Below are positions 8,912 through 18,205 of a stretch of 64,000 bases of DNA, in pieces. Source of the stretch: Armatimonadota bacterium (GTDB lineage Bacteria > Armatimonadota > Zipacnadia > UBA1398 > JAKPQA01). Numbering within the stretch: the stretch's first letter is position 1; each line of letters begins with the position of its first letter. Location: positions 62,001 through 126,000 of the forward strand of contig JAKPQA010000035.1 in assembly GCA_029547025.1 (NCBI GenBank), written 5' to 3'. The notes beneath the pieces are model-generated. The model ran no database searches. It was not told where the DNA came from and saw only the letters and a list, made by a program, of their open reading frames with translations. The translations under genes were made by a program, and so were the position numbers.

Positions 8912-10018
8912 ATGCGCCTCAACGATCTAGGCGAGTTCGGCCTGATCGATCGGCTGGCAGCGCTGCTGCCGCCGGTGCCCCGCCACGTGCTCACTGGCGT
9001 CGGCGATGACTGTGCCGTGCTCGATCTGCCCGGCGATCGTGCCCTGCTGTTCGCGGCCGATGCCTGCATCGAGGGGACGCACTTCTTCATCGAGACCCCC
9101 CAGATCGGCTGGAAGGCGCTCGTCGCGAATCTCAGTGACATCGCGGCCATGGGAGGGCGGCCCGTCGCCGCCCTGGCCGTTCTCGCGGCCCGCCCCGATG
9201 TGGACGTGCGGGTGGCGGATCTGATCTATGAGGACCTGGCGCGCGCTTCCGCGCACTACGATGTTCCCGTCGTGGGTGGTGATACCGTCTCAACCAGCGG
9301 ACCACTCACCCTCGCCGTCAGTGTCCTGGGCGAGGTGCCCAAGAATCAGGTGCTCCGCCGTTGTGGGGCGGAGCCGGGGCATGTGCTGATGGTCACCGGT
9401 TGGCTCGGGTGTGCTCTCGGGGGCCTCGAGGTCTACCGGGCCCGGCGCGAGATGTGGTCGTTGGCGGGCACCATTGCCTCCCAGAAGCCGCCCATGGAGT
9501 ACCAGCACCGGTTGGCCTTCGTCACGGCGACGCTGCTCCGCACCCACCGCCAACGCCCGCAGCTGGGCGACGCCGTGGCCTCGCACCGGCTCGAACTCGA
9601 GTTCCATGAGCCGCTGGCACACGTGGCGGCGGGTCGCGCTCTGGCCGAGTCCGGCGTCGTCAGTGCCATGATGGACGTCAGCGACGGGCTGGCGGGCGAT
9701 GCAACCAAGCTGGCCTCGGCGTCGGGCGTGGGTGTCTGTGTGGACGCGCGGAAGATCCCTCTCTCCCCTGACCTGGTGGCCTGTTACGGCACACCCGGTG
9801 CCCTCTCGCTCGCTCTGCAGGGCGGTGAGGACTACGCCCTGATCTTCACCGTTCCGCCCGAGCGCGTGGCGCAGGCCGAAGAGGCCCTGGCCCGTGTTCA
9901 CTACACCGCCGCGGCGATCGGCACCGTCGTGTCGCAGGACCAGGGATGCACCTTCCTGGACCGCTCGGGGCATAGTCACCCGCTGGCTACAGCGGACTCG
10001 TGGGACCACTTCCGGTAG
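8912..10018 (+). CDS. thiL: Thiamine-monophosphate kinase ThiL
   Basis: Phosphorylates thiamine monophosphate to the active cofactor thiamine diphosphate. ATG 8912 has AGGAG seven bases upstream. The 368-residue protein has the AIR-synthase/ThiL fold: GVGDDCAVLDLP, the DACIEGTHF block, NLSDIAAMGG, VVGGDTVS, and C-terminal DVSDGLAGDATKLA and GGEDYALIF. The Asp-rich loops bind Mg-ATP and substrate. Compared with E. coli ThiL (about 325 residues) there is an extra segment of roughly 40-45 residues in the middle, after GGLEVYRA. Together with thiC, it shows that the organism makes TPP. Confidence 0.94.
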   Translation: MRLNDLGEFGLIDRLAALLPPVPRHVLTGVGDDCAVLDLPGDRALLFAADACIEGTHFFIETPQIGWKALVANLSDIAAMGGRPVAALAVLAARPDVDVRVADLIYEDLARASAHYDVPVVGGDTVSTSGPLTLAVSVLGEVPKNQVLRRCGAEPGHVLMVTGWLGCALGGLEVYRARREMWSLAGTIASQKPPMEYQHRLAFVTATLLRTHRQRPQLGDAVASHRLELEFHEPLAHVAAGRALAESGVVSAMMDVSDGLAGDATKLASASGVGVCVDARKIPLSPDLVACYGTPGALSLALQGGEDYALIFTVPPERVAQAEEALARVHYTAAAIGTVVSQDQGCTFLDRSGHSHPLATADSWDHFR

Positions 10019-10024
10019 GCTCCC

Positions 10025-11179
10025 ATGGGGAAGATCCGCGTACTCCACATCATCACCCGGCTTATCGTGGGCGGCGCCCAGGAGATGGTGCTTCTGGCAG
10101 CTCGCGGCGTGGATTCCCACCGTTTCGAGTGCCACGTCGTCGCCGGTCCCGAGACCGGACCCGAGGGCTCCATGCAGGACGAGTTCCACGCCGCCGGCGT
10201 CCGGGTCACCATCGAACCCGATCTGTGCCGCGAGATGTCGCCGCTGCGCGACTGGCGAGCCACGCGTGCCCTGTCCCGCCTCATCGGCGACGGCGGCTAC
10301 TCGCTGGTGCACACGCACACCGCCAAGGCGGGGATCCTCGGGCGCGAGGCCGCTCGCCGGGCGGGCGTTCCCGCGGTCCATCACGTGCATGGCTGGAGCT
10401 TCAGTGGCTTCCGGGGCTGGCGGAGGCGGGTCTTCGCGGCACTCGAGCGGCGCGCCGCACGCAGTTCGGCCGCGCTCGCCGTCGTCACGGACCGCGACAT
10501 CCGCAAAGGACTCGATGCCGGAATTGGCCACATCGAGCAGTACCGCCTCATCCGGGCCGGTGTGGACCTGTCCCGCTTCCCCCTCGCCGGCCCCGAGGAG
10601 CGCCGAGCTGCGCGCGCTCGGCTTGGCATCGCACCCGACGAGTTCTGCGTGGGCTATGTGGGCCGTCTGGCGCCCCAGAAGGCGCCCCTGGACCTGGTCC
10701 GTGCCGTGGCCGCCGCGCGTCAGCATGGGCAGCTTCGCTTCCTGCTGGTCGGCGATGGCCCCATGCGTGCAGAGACCGAACGAGCTCTGCATGCCGCTCG
10801 GCTGACGGACTCAACCATCCAACTGGGCCTGCGTCGCGACATCGAGGCGGTGCTTCCGGCCTGCGACGTCTTCGCCTCCGCTTCGCTGTGGGAGGGACTC
10901 CCTCGGGCGCTGATCGAGGCCATGGCCGTCGGGGTCCCCGTGGCCGCCACGGCCGTGGATGGTGTCGCGGAACTGATCGTGAATCGAGAGACCGGGCTGC
11001 TGGTCCCGCCAGGCGACCCGGAGGCTCTCGGCCGGGCGATCACCGAGCTCCGCGAGGACCCCGGGCTGCGGGACATGGTGGTGGCCGGCGCGCGGGTCGC
11101 TTGCGAGGAGTACTCGGCGATCGAAATGGTACGCCGACTCGAAGCGCTGTACGACGATGTGGTCGGCGGCACGGGTTGA
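10025..11179 (+). CDS. Family GT4 glycosyltransferase
   Basis: A 384-residue retaining glycosyltransferase with a GT-B fold. The N-terminal domain opens with HIITRLIVGGAQEMVLLAARG, the acceptor-side glycine loop. The C-terminal domain has VGRLAPQKAPLDLVRA, then DVFASASLWEGLPRALIEAM, where the Glu of the E-x7-E motif binds the nucleotide sugar. No membrane segment is seen. It begins seven bases after thiL. Substrate is unknown; polysaccharide or glycolipid assembly is the usual role. Confidence 0.92.
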   Translation: MGKIRVLHIITRLIVGGAQEMVLLAARGVDSHRFECHVVAGPETGPEGSMQDEFHAAGVRVTIEPDLCREMSPLRDWRATRALSRLIGDGGYSLVHTHTAKAGILGREAARRAGVPAVHHVHGWSFSGFRGWRRRVFAALERRAARSSAALAVVTDRDIRKGLDAGIGHIEQYRLIRAGVDLSRFPLAGPEERRAARARLGIAPDEFCVGYVGRLAPQKAPLDLVRAVAAARQHGQLRFLLVGDGPMRAETERALHAARLTDSTIQLGLRRDIEAVLPACDVFASASLWEGLPRALIEAMAVGVPVAATAVDGVAELIVNRETGLLVPPGDPEALGRAITELREDPGLRDMVVAGARVACEEYSAIEMVRRLEALYDDVVGGTG

Positions 11180-11318
11180 GCGGGCCAACAGCAAGGTGTG
11201 GTCCGTCGCTGTCTGGGGCCTCGGGATCGGGTATTCTGGGGGCCGAGGGCGGGTGTCCACTCCAAGTGCTGGCGGTCACGGCGGCGCCACCGGATGTCGA
11301 CGGGGAGGCTGTGTTGCA

Positions 11319-12803
11319 TTGCGCGGGCGCGCGTTACTCAGGGGTCTGGTGTGGGATGCTGTGTGGTTCCTGCTCGCCGCCAACGCGGTAGTGGCCGGGC
11401 CGGCGCGCCTCAAGTGCACGAGCGAGCCGGACGGCGCCACCGTCTGGCTCCGACGCGAGGGCCAGCCCCGTGAGGCCGCACGCAAGATGGGGCAGACGCC
11501 CGTCGAGTTCCTTGTGACAACCGTGACGAGCGAGGAACGCCCGTTCGTTCTCACCTATGAGCTCGAGGGCTTTCATCGCATTGATACCACGGTGCTGCTA
11601 CAGGTCGATGCCGAGGACGAAGTCCATATCAGGCTGACCCCCTCGGACCAGGAGCCGCCGGAGCCTGAGCCGGGGCCACGAGCCCGTCGCGGCGCGCCCG
11701 ATGAGGAGACCTCGCCCGATGAGGTCGGCGGTGTGCCGCCCGAGGATGGCGGGGCTGGGGGCGAGCTCCCCCCTGGCGAACTGGTTCCGCTGGCAGAGGC
11801 CGAGGTCGCCTTCATCCGCGGATCGGGGTTGTTCGTGGCGCGCGCGGACGGTAGTGGTGCCCGCGAGATCACCAAAGTCGCCCGCGACGCCACGCGCTCC
11901 GCACCCGCATGGTCTCCCGACGGCACGCGGCTGGCCTATGTGAGCGGCGGCGACCTCTGGCTGACTTGCCTCGACGGCTCGCCAAACCGCCTGGTTCAGG
12001 CGAGTGCTCTCCGGGCCTCCACCGGCTTCTGGGCGCGGAAGACACCCCTCTGCCTCGACCCCACCTGGACGCCGGACGGTCAGGCCATTCTGTTCCTGCA
12101 CTCGACGTTCGACGGCTTCCTGAATCTCTACCGAGTGAACGCCGACGGCACTGGCATCATGCTCCTCGGCGAGACGGTGGCGGGCCCACCCGCGCCCCAC
12201 CCCACTCTGCCGCGGCTGGCCATCCCCTATCCGGGCGGCGTGCGGCTGTTGGATCTCTCATCGCTCCCGGAGAAGCGCTCGATCGTGGCGGTGCTGCCCA
12301 AAGCGGCGGAGCCCTGCTGGTCGCCTGATGGGTCCCGCCTCGTCGTCGTGTGCGACGGCGAGCTCTGGCAAACCAACCCCGACGGAGAGCAGGCTCGCAA
12401 GCTGTTCTGGAACGACCGCTGCCCCGTGCGTCAGCCCGTGTGGCTCCCCGATGGCCAAACCCTACTCGTGATCGCCAGCGTGCGACGGACGGCCGGCCCG
12501 CGCTACGACGAGATCTGGCTGGTGCCTGGCCGGCCCGGCGGGGGCCCGAGGGTCCTCGCCAGCGGGGGCGACCAGGGCGGCGGCCAGAGGGCAATAGGCT
12601 TCCTGGCGTGGTGGGCTCCCGGCCGTCAGGCCATCTACGGGTTCGGGTACCGGCCCACCACCTTCCGTTGGGTGCGCGAGGACGGGACGGCCGGCGACCG
12701 GGCGTCAGGCCTCATTCAGCCGTCTTGGCGCCCCACGGCGTCGGTAGTCCCAGCGTCGGCCGCTGATTCCGAAACACCTCAGGAAAAGCAGCCTGGCACC
12801 TGA
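11319..12803 (+). CDS. Secreted PEGA/TolB-like beta-propeller protein
   Basis: The start is uncertain. TTG 11319 follows GGGGAGG by about ten bases and gives a hydrophobic signal sequence (LVWDAVWFLLAANAVVAG); GTG 11349 is an alternative. About 70 residues resembling a PEGA domain (ARLKCTSEPDGATVWL) come first, then a Pro/Glu-rich linker. After that comes a propeller of repeated WSPDGTRL-type blades (APAWSPDGTRLAYV, DPTWTPDGQAILFL, EPCWSPDGSRLVVV, QPVWLPDGQTLLVI) as in TolB/PD40 proteins. It probably acts in the periplasm or on the envelope as a binding scaffold. No tol-pal genes are adjacent, so it is not assigned as TolB itself. Confidence 0.75.
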   Translation: MRGRALLRGLVWDAVWFLLAANAVVAGPARLKCTSEPDGATVWLRREGQPREAARKMGQTPVEFLVTTVTSEERPFVLTYELEGFHRIDTTVLLQVDAEDEVHIRLTPSDQEPPEPEPGPRARRGAPDEETSPDEVGGVPPEDGGAGGELPPGELVPLAEAEVAFIRGSGLFVARADGSGAREITKVARDATRSAPAWSPDGTRLAYVSGGDLWLTCLDGSPNRLVQASALRASTGFWARKTPLCLDPTWTPDGQAILFLHSTFDGFLNLYRVNADGTGIMLLGETVAGPPAPHPTLPRLAIPYPGGVRLLDLSSLPEKRSIVAVLPKAAEPCWSPDGSRLVVVCDGELWQTNPDGEQARKLFWNDRCPVRQPVWLPDGQTLLVIASVRRTAGPRYDEIWLVPGRPGGGPRVLASGGDQGGGQRAIGFLAWWAPGRQAIYGFGYRPTTFRWVREDGTAGDRASGLIQPSWRPTASVVPASAADSETPQEKQPGT

Positions 12804-12846
12804 TGCTCAGCGGCACCGACTCAGGCCCCAGATGACGCTGCAGGAG

Positions 12847-12869
12847 CACCCAGACGGCACATCTGGGTG
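12847..12869. terminator. Hairpin between convergent propeller and MFS genes
   Basis: CACCCAGA (12847-12854) and TCTGGGTG (12862-12869) form a perfect 8-bp stem with a seven-base loop, 43 bases past the stop of the plus-strand gene. It has no T-run on either side. The rest of the 283-bp gap shows nothing else I can name. Confidence 0.4.
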
Positions 12870-13086
12870 TGACGGAGGCGAGGCCGGGAGCCCCAGGTTG
12901 CCGCGAAGCCTCCCATCGGGTGTTCGCGCAGGACCAGGCAACGTGTTCAGAGTGACCCTCGCGAGATCCGATCGCCCGGCCCAAGGGGCCCCATGTCTGT
13001 GCCAACGCGCCTGGTGCGCCGGGGGGCGGCACGCGGACACCCGCGTGGCCAACCATGCCCTCGCTCCTCGCCGCGGCGCGGGTGGC

Positions 13087-14448
13087 TCAGTCGGACGAGT
13101 CGCCGGGAGCTCGTGCCGTGCTCTGCCCGGCCTGCTGCTCGAGGGCGTGGATGGTCGCCACATCGTCCCCTGCAGTCCGGCTGGCGAAGAGGAACAGCCC
13201 GCTGCAGAGCAGCATGGCGGCCGGTGCCAACAGCAGGGCGGCCTCCATGGAGCCTCCCTGGGCATCGGACACTGCGCCCGCCGCCCAAGCCCCCGAGGCT
13301 TCACCCACCAGGTTGTTCGACAGGGCCAGGAACCCCAGCGTCGTCGCCGTCAGGTGCACCGGCGCCAATGCCTGAGTGGCCACCACGGCCAGTCCGCCCT
13401 GCCAGGCCATGAAAAACGCGGTGGGGGCCAGCAGGAGAAGGCCGGCAGCCTTGGACGTGCCCAGAATCAGCAACAGGAGCAGGGGCGCGAGAACCGCTCC
13501 GCCCGCGGCCCCACACACGGTCGACACGTTGGGGCGCCGAGGCTGAGTGCGGTCGACGATCCACGTGGCACACCAGAATCCAAGTCCCCCACTGGCCACG
13601 CTGATGACGCCGGCCGCGACGAGCTCCCACACCGGTGTGGCCCCGACGGCGTAGCCCCTGTGCTGCTGCAGGAACGCGGGCCCAAACACCTGCAGCACGG
13701 CCATCCCGAAGCAGAATGATGTGTCGGCGCCTACCACGCACAGCAGACTCCTCCGGCGGACGACCTCGGAGAGCTCGATCCAGCCCTGGCGCGAGAGCAG
13801 AGACGCGGGGCCCCGGTACGATGGCCCTCGTCCGCTGTCTCGCACCGTCGCCAGCAGGACCGCCAGCGGGATGCCCGGCAGCCCGATCAGGACCAGCGCA
13901 GTGCGCCACGGCGCCCACGGGAGCACCGTCCGTGCGACCTCGTGAGAAGCGAAGTAGCCTCCCACAAAGTAACCCACGCCGGCCCCGGCGACCATGGCCG
14001 CCGAGAACGCACCGATGGCCCGGGCGCGACGCCCCCGCTCGAACCACTCCATCAACAGTGCGACGCCGGCCGTTGGGCCCACGGCCTGGGCGAGCCCTAC
14101 CAGACCCCGAGCCCACAGGAGTGTGGTAAACTGCGGAGCGGCAGCTGAAGCGAAGCATCCGAGCCCCCAGAGGAACATCCCGATCGCCAGGATCCTCCGG
14201 CGGGCGCAGCGGTCGGCGATGACGGCCCAGAACACGGCCGCGAGCGCGAAAGTCCACACGAACACGGAATGCATCAGGCCGAAATCGCGCTCGCCGATGC
14301 CGAACTCGGCCACCAGCGGGTCGTGCAGTGCGTACACCACGGAGCGCGTCGCGAAGGCGCACATGTTTGCGAGTACGACGAGGCCAAGCACATAGTAGGG
14401 GTATCGCCTCGAAACCAACTGCGCCTCCTCGTGTGACCGCGGCGCCAT
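13087..14448 (-). CDS. Major facilitator superfamily transporter, Spinster-like
   Basis: A 453-residue inner-membrane protein with about 12 hydrophobic helices. The loop between helices 2 and 3 carries DRCARRR, the MFS signature (D-R-x-G-R-R type). The N-terminal domain has the GLVGLAQAVGPTAGVALLMEWF block seen in Spinster-like and hexuronate-type MFS proteins. I chose ATG 14448 because AAAGG lies about eight bases upstream; the frame extends further to 14529. It is transcribed divergently from the SDR gene across an 80-bp shared control region. The substrate cannot be read from the sequence. Confidence 0.88.
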   Translation of the reverse strand: MAPRSHEEAQLVSRRYPYYVLGLVVLANMCAFATRSVVYALHDPLVAEFGIGERDFGLMHSVFVWTFALAAVFWAVIADRCARRRILAIGMFLWGLGCFASAAAPQFTTLLWARGLVGLAQAVGPTAGVALLMEWFERGRRARAIGAFSAAMVAGAGVGYFVGGYFASHEVARTVLPWAPWRTALVLIGLPGIPLAVLLATVRDSGRGPSYRGPASLLSRQGWIELSEVVRRRSLLCVVGADTSFCFGMAVLQVFGPAFLQQHRGYAVGATPVWELVAAGVISVASGGLGFWCATWIVDRTQPRRPNVSTVCGAAGGAVLAPLLLLLILGTSKAAGLLLLAPTAFFMAWQGGLAVVATQALAPVHLTATTLGFLALSNNLVGEASGAWAAGAVSDAQGGSMEAALLLAPAAMLLCSGLFLFASRTAGDDVATIHALEQQAGQSTARAPGDSSD

Positions 14449-14528
14449 TCTCGCGCCTTTCAGCGGCCTACGCAAGGCGGACGGCGCTCGATCGGACGCG
14501 AGTTGTGGGAGAGGAACTGGGAACACCA

Positions 14529-15278
14529 ATGAGCAGTGATCCGCGCGGGAACAAGCTGGCAGGCATGGTGGCCCTCGTCACGGGCGGAGGCCGGGGCATA
14601 GGGCGCGCCATCGCCATCGCCTACGCCAATGAAGGGGCCGATGTGGCGGTCTGCGCGCGTTCGGCCGGTGAGCTCGACCGTGTGGTCGAGCAGATCGAGG
14701 CCCGCGGCCGGCGCGGCGCGGCGTTGGTCGGCGACCTCGCTAATCCGCGCGACGCCGAGAGGATCGCCTCGTGCGCTGCAGCGGCTCTGGGGCCCATCGA
14801 CGTGCTCGTCAACAACGCCGGCGTGTTCTGGACTCGCCCGTTCATCGAGTCGACCGCCGACGAGCTGGACCGGATGCTGGCCGTCAACGTGCGCGGCCCC
14901 TTCGCCATGATGAAGGCCGTTCTCCCGGCAATGCTCGAGCGGGACAGCGGGATCATCATCAACGTGGCGTCTCTCGCCGGACAGAAGGGCTACGAGGAAC
15001 AGTCCGCCTACTGCGCGTCCAAGCATGCACTACTCGGGATGACTAAGGCCCTCGCCCTCGAACTGGCGGGAACGGGCGTTCGCGTGTCGGCCCTCTCGCC
15101 CGGTGGCGTGGACACGACCCTAATCGCCCAGGCTCGGCCCGAGCTGGACCGAACCACATGGATGGACGCCGACGATGTGGCACAGCTCGCCGTGCTACTG
15201 GCCTCGCTTCCGCCCAAGATGGCTATCGACGAGATCACCGTGCGCCGCAGAGCCGCGGCGCCCACTTCCTTCCGCTAG
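14529..15278 (+). CDS. Short-chain dehydrogenase/reductase (SDR)
   Basis: A 249-residue classical SDR. The cofactor-binding TGGGRGIGRA motif is near residue 18 and NNAG near residue 95. Catalytic Ser lies in VASLAGQ and the Y-x3-K pair in SAYCASKHALLG. The N-terminal pattern resembles FabG-type 3-oxoacyl-ACP reductases, but the C-terminus (ITVRRRAAAPTSFR) is atypical, so substrate assignment would be guesswork. ATG 14529 gives the expected FabG-like length. It is divergent from the MFS gene and faces the end of the third PilT gene. Confidence 0.9.
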   Translation: MSSDPRGNKLAGMVALVTGGGRGIGRAIAIAYANEGADVAVCARSAGELDRVVEQIEARGRRGAALVGDLANPRDAERIASCAAAALGPIDVLVNNAGVFWTRPFIESTADELDRMLAVNVRGPFAMMKAVLPAMLERDSGIIINVASLAGQKGYEEQSAYCASKHALLGMTKALALELAGTGVRVSALSPGGVDTTLIAQARPELDRTTWMDADDVAQLAVLLASLPPKMAIDEITVRRRAAAPTSFR

Positions 15279-15467
15279 CCCGCGACGCCCTGGGCCCGGC
15301 CGATGCTTGCCGGGTCTCGCGAATCGCGCTGGAGCTGCAGAGCCGTGCCCAGGCTGGTGTCGGCCTGCCGGAGGATGCGCGGGGAGGGACCGGCGGCCGA
15401 CCGGCCGGCCAAGCGGTCCCGGGGCAGCTGCGCACCGCTCTCTCTCAGGCGCACTGGAGCAGACCCA

Positions 15468-16979
15468 CTAGAGCCGTGGCGGACCCTCAGCCGTCGGCTC
15501 CTCGTCCGGCAGCTGGGGTCTGGGCTGCGGCCTGGGGCGAGCAGGTTGCGGCGGCGGTTGCGGCGGTCGTGCCGGTTGGGGAGCCGCCTGCGGCTGCGGC
15601 GGCTGCTGAGGCCGTGGCTGCGGCGGCTGCCCGCCCAGTTGTGGCGGCCCCTCGGCCGTCGCCCGCTGCGGTGGCTGAGGCTGTGGTTGCGATGGCCCGC
15701 CCAGCCTCGGTGGTCCCTCGGCCGTGGCGCGCTGCGGCGCGGCACCCGCCGGTCCTCCCGGCCTCGGCGCGGGCGCCACGCCAGGGCGCTGCTGCTGGGG
15801 GCCTGCCCCACGGTGAAACTGCACCGGCACCACCTGACGCGTCTGCTGCTGGACCGCCGACGTCGCGGCACCGGTGGTCTGCTGCTCGCCGGCCTCCTCT
15901 TCCTCTCCGCCGCGGAGGATCTCCTCAAGTTCCTGCGGCCGTGAGCTCTTCTCGAGGGCCGTCTCCAGAGTGATCATGTTCGCCTTGACCAGCGCCGCAA
16001 GGTGCTGGTCTAGGAGCATCATGCCCTGCTTTGAGCCGGTCTCTATCGTCCCCGGGATCTGGTGTGTCTTGGCCTCACGAATCAGATTTCGGATCGGCGG
16101 CGTGGCCACCATGATCTCCCATGCGGCCAGGCGGCCCACGCCGTCCTTGCGCTTCACCAGGACCTGTGAGATCACCCCAACCAGGTTAACCGAGAGCTGC
16201 ATGCGGACCTGTTGCTGCTGGTACGTGGGGAACACGTCGATGATGCGGTCCACCGTCTGGACCGCGTCGGTCGTGTGCAGTGTGGCGAACACCAGGTGGC
16301 CCGTCTCTGCGGCGGTGATGGCTGCCGAGATGGTCTCCAGGTCGCGCATCTCACCCACCAGGATGACGTCCGGGTCCTCACGCAGTACGCGCTTCAGGGC
16401 TTCGGGGAACGACAGGGTGTCGATCCCGAGCATGCGCTGGTTCACGATGGCCTTGTGATCCTCGTGGACGAACTCGATCGGATCCTCCATCGTCATGATG
16501 TGGACCGGATATGTATGGTTGATGTAGTTGATCATGGCCGCCAACGTGGTGGACTTGCCGCACCCGGTGGGGCCGGTCACCAGCACCAGGCCGCGGGGCC
16601 GGTCGCACATGTGCTGCACGATCGGGGGCATCCGCAGCTCTTCCATCGTGGGAATCGTGAAGGGGATCGCGCGGAACGTGCACGCCGTCGACATGCGCTG
16701 GCGCATGAAGTTGACACGGAACCGCGCGATCCCTGGGATCTCGTATGCGAAGTCAAGCTCCCAGTCCCTGTGGAACCGTTCGAGCTGCGCCGGGTCGCAA
16801 GCCGCGAAGGCGATATCCTCGACATCCTTGGTGTTCTCGAGCTTGGGCAGTTCCGTCCGGCGCACCAGCTCGCCATGGATCCGCATCATGGGGGGAGCGC
16901 CCTCATGCAACAGCAGGTCGGAGCCCTCTCTCTTCACCAGATCGGTTAGGAGTTCATCGATGTAAGCCAAGTCCGTCAC
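15468..16979 (-). CDS. pilT: PilT-type retraction ATPase with long Pro/Gln-rich C-terminal tail
   Basis: Hexameric secretion-superfamily ATPase that powers type IV pilus retraction. Residues 1-350 are a full PilT: Walker A GPTGCGKST, Asp box MTMEDPIEFVH, Walker B VILVGEMRD, His box TLHTTDAVQT, and NLIREAKTHQIP, matching the AIRNLIRE retraction motif. Residues about 370-503 form a low-complexity tail of Pro, Gln, Ala and Arg. It contains three copies of TAEGPPRL or TAEGPPQL, the last at the extreme C-terminus. Typical PilT is about 345-370 residues, so the tail is an addition. Starts at GTG 16979; third of three tandem paralogues on this strand. Confidence 0.92.
   Translation of the reverse strand: MTDLAYIDELLTDLVKREGSDLLLHEGAPPMMRIHGELVRRTELPKLENTKDVEDIAFAACDPAQLERFHRDWELDFAYEIPGIARFRVNFMRQRMSTACTFRAIPFTIPTMEELRMPPIVQHMCDRPRGLVLVTGPTGCGKSTTLAAMINYINHTYPVHIMTMEDPIEFVHEDHKAIVNQRMLGIDTLSFPEALKRVLREDPDVILVGEMRDLETISAAITAAETGHLVFATLHTTDAVQTVDRIIDVFPTYQQQQVRMQLSVNLVGVISQVLVKRKDGVGRLAAWEIMVATPPIRNLIREAKTHQIPGTIETGSKQGMMLLDQHLAALVKANMITLETALEKSSRPQELEEILRGGEEEEAGEQQTTGAATSAVQQQTRQVVPVQFHRGAGPQQQRPGVAPAPRPGGPAGAAPQRATAEGPPRLGGPSQPQPQPPQRATAEGPPQLGGQPPQPRPQQPPQPQAAPQPARPPQPPPQPARPRPQPRPQLPDEEPTAEGPPRL
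15471..15725 (-). repeat. Region with three TAEGPP(R/Q)L repeats in the PilT tail
   Basis: Copies are encoded at 15702-15725, 15636-15659 and 15471-15494, within a Pro/Gln-rich low-complexity stretch. Two copies are preceded by QRA and followed by GG; the last abuts the stop codon. They are in-frame protein repeats; spacing is uneven, so this is not a CRISPR or intergenic array. Confidence 0.8.
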
Positions 16980-17020
16980 ACCCTCTCAGGCCGCCGGCGA
17001 CACGCGCGCGGTGCGATGGG

Positions 17021-18118
17021 CTAAGTCGCCAGAGTCGCGCCGCCCAGGTGCGAACCCAGAACACGCTGCGCACGCTGCTGGAAATCCCGTGGGTTGCTGC
17101 ACTTCTGCAGGGCCTGTTCGTAGTCGACGACCTGATCCTTCACCAGGCCGATCAGGTACTGGTCGAGAGGCACCATTCCCAGTTCGAGGCCGGTCTGGAT
17201 GATAGTGGGAACCTGGTGGGTCTTCGCCTCACGGATCAGTGTCTTCACCGCTGGAGTGCCCAGCATGATCTCGAAGGCGGGCACGCGCCCCTTCCCGCCC
17301 TTGCGCTGCAGAAGCTGCTGGCAGACGATCCCCTCGATCGTCGCCGCCAGCTGTGCGCGGATCTGCTCTTGCTGTTCCGGTGGGAACACGTCGATGATAC
17401 GGTCGATGGTCTGGGCCGCGTCGGTCGTGTGCAATGTGGCGAACACCAGGTGCCCGGTCTCGGCCGCGGTGATCGCTAGCTGAATGGTCTCCAGATCGCG
17501 CATCTCCCCGACCAGAATGACATCCGGGTTCTGGCGCAGGCAGTGCTTCAGCGCCTCGGCAAAACTGTGTGTATCCTCACCAAGCTCCCTCTGGTTCAGG
17601 CACGACAACTTGTCAAAGTGCAGGAACTCCAGCGGGTCCTCGATGGTGATGATGTGCGCCGCCTTGTTCTCGTTGATGTAGTCCACCATGGCCGCCAGTG
17701 TGGTCGACTTGCCGCTCCCGGTGGGACCCGTCACCAGCATCAGGCCTCGCGGGCGCATGGCGAGGTACTTGAGAACCTGGGGAAGTCCCATCTCATCGAT
17801 GGTCTTCACCTGGATGGGAATCAGCCGCAACACGCCTCCGACGTAGCCCTTTTGCTGGAATACGTTGACCCGGAAGCGCGCCACATCGGGAAGATAGTAG
17901 GAGACGTCCATCTCATGCGTCTCCTCGAACACTCGCTGGCGCTCCGGGCTCAAGAGACCATACATGATGCGCTTGGTGTCCTCAGGCCGCAGGACCGGCA
18001 GATCCAGGCGGGTCAGGTCGCCATCCACGCGGATGATCGGTGGATTACCCACCTTCAAGTGGAGGTCGGATCCACCCCGGTCCCGCAACGTGCGCAAGAG
18101 CGGATCAATCTCGGCCAC
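17021..18118 (-). CDS. pilT: PilT-type twitching-motility ATPase
   Basis: A 365-residue PilT-family ATPase that matches the family's usual length. It has Walker A GPTGSGKST, ITIEDPLEFLH, Walker B VILVGEMRD, TLHTTDAAQT and the C-terminal TLIREAKTHQVP motif that marks retraction ATPases. GTG 18118 is preceded by GAGGTG at six bases. It lies 87 bases after the PilU-like gene and 41 bases before the tailed PilT gene. Of the three paralogues this is the most ordinary PilT. Confidence 0.94.
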   Translation of the reverse strand: MAEIDPLLRTLRDRGGSDLHLKVGNPPIIRVDGDLTRLDLPVLRPEDTKRIMYGLLSPERQRVFEETHEMDVSYYLPDVARFRVNVFQQKGYVGGVLRLIPIQVKTIDEMGLPQVLKYLAMRPRGLMLVTGPTGSGKSTTLAAMVDYINENKAAHIITIEDPLEFLHFDKLSCLNQRELGEDTHSFAEALKHCLRQNPDVILVGEMRDLETIQLAITAAETGHLVFATLHTTDAAQTIDRIIDVFPPEQQEQIRAQLAATIEGIVCQQLLQRKGGKGRVPAFEIMLGTPAVKTLIREAKTHQVPTIIQTGLELGMVPLDQYLIGLVKDQVVDYEQALQKCSNPRDFQQRAQRVLGSHLGGATLAT

Positions 18119-18205
18119 GTGTCACACCTCGCTGGTCGATGAATGTGGCGGGACCCGGGACCCGGGCGCCAGCTGCGGCGCCGGCCAAGGGTTGGGGGTG
18201 CCGCC

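Noticed and set aside
9290-10792. A 500-codon minus-strand open frame
   Set aside because: Antisense to thiL and the glycosyltransferase, both clearly real; the translation is low-complexity Arg/Gly/His-rich.
12832-13719. A 295-codon plus-strand open frame
   Set aside because: Antisense to the MFS transporter gene; no start site or recognisable domain.
15468-15760. Short tandem DNA repeats that might suggest a CRISPR array
   Set aside because: They are in-frame Pro/Gln-rich codon repeats within the PilT tail, with uneven spacing and no uniform spacers.
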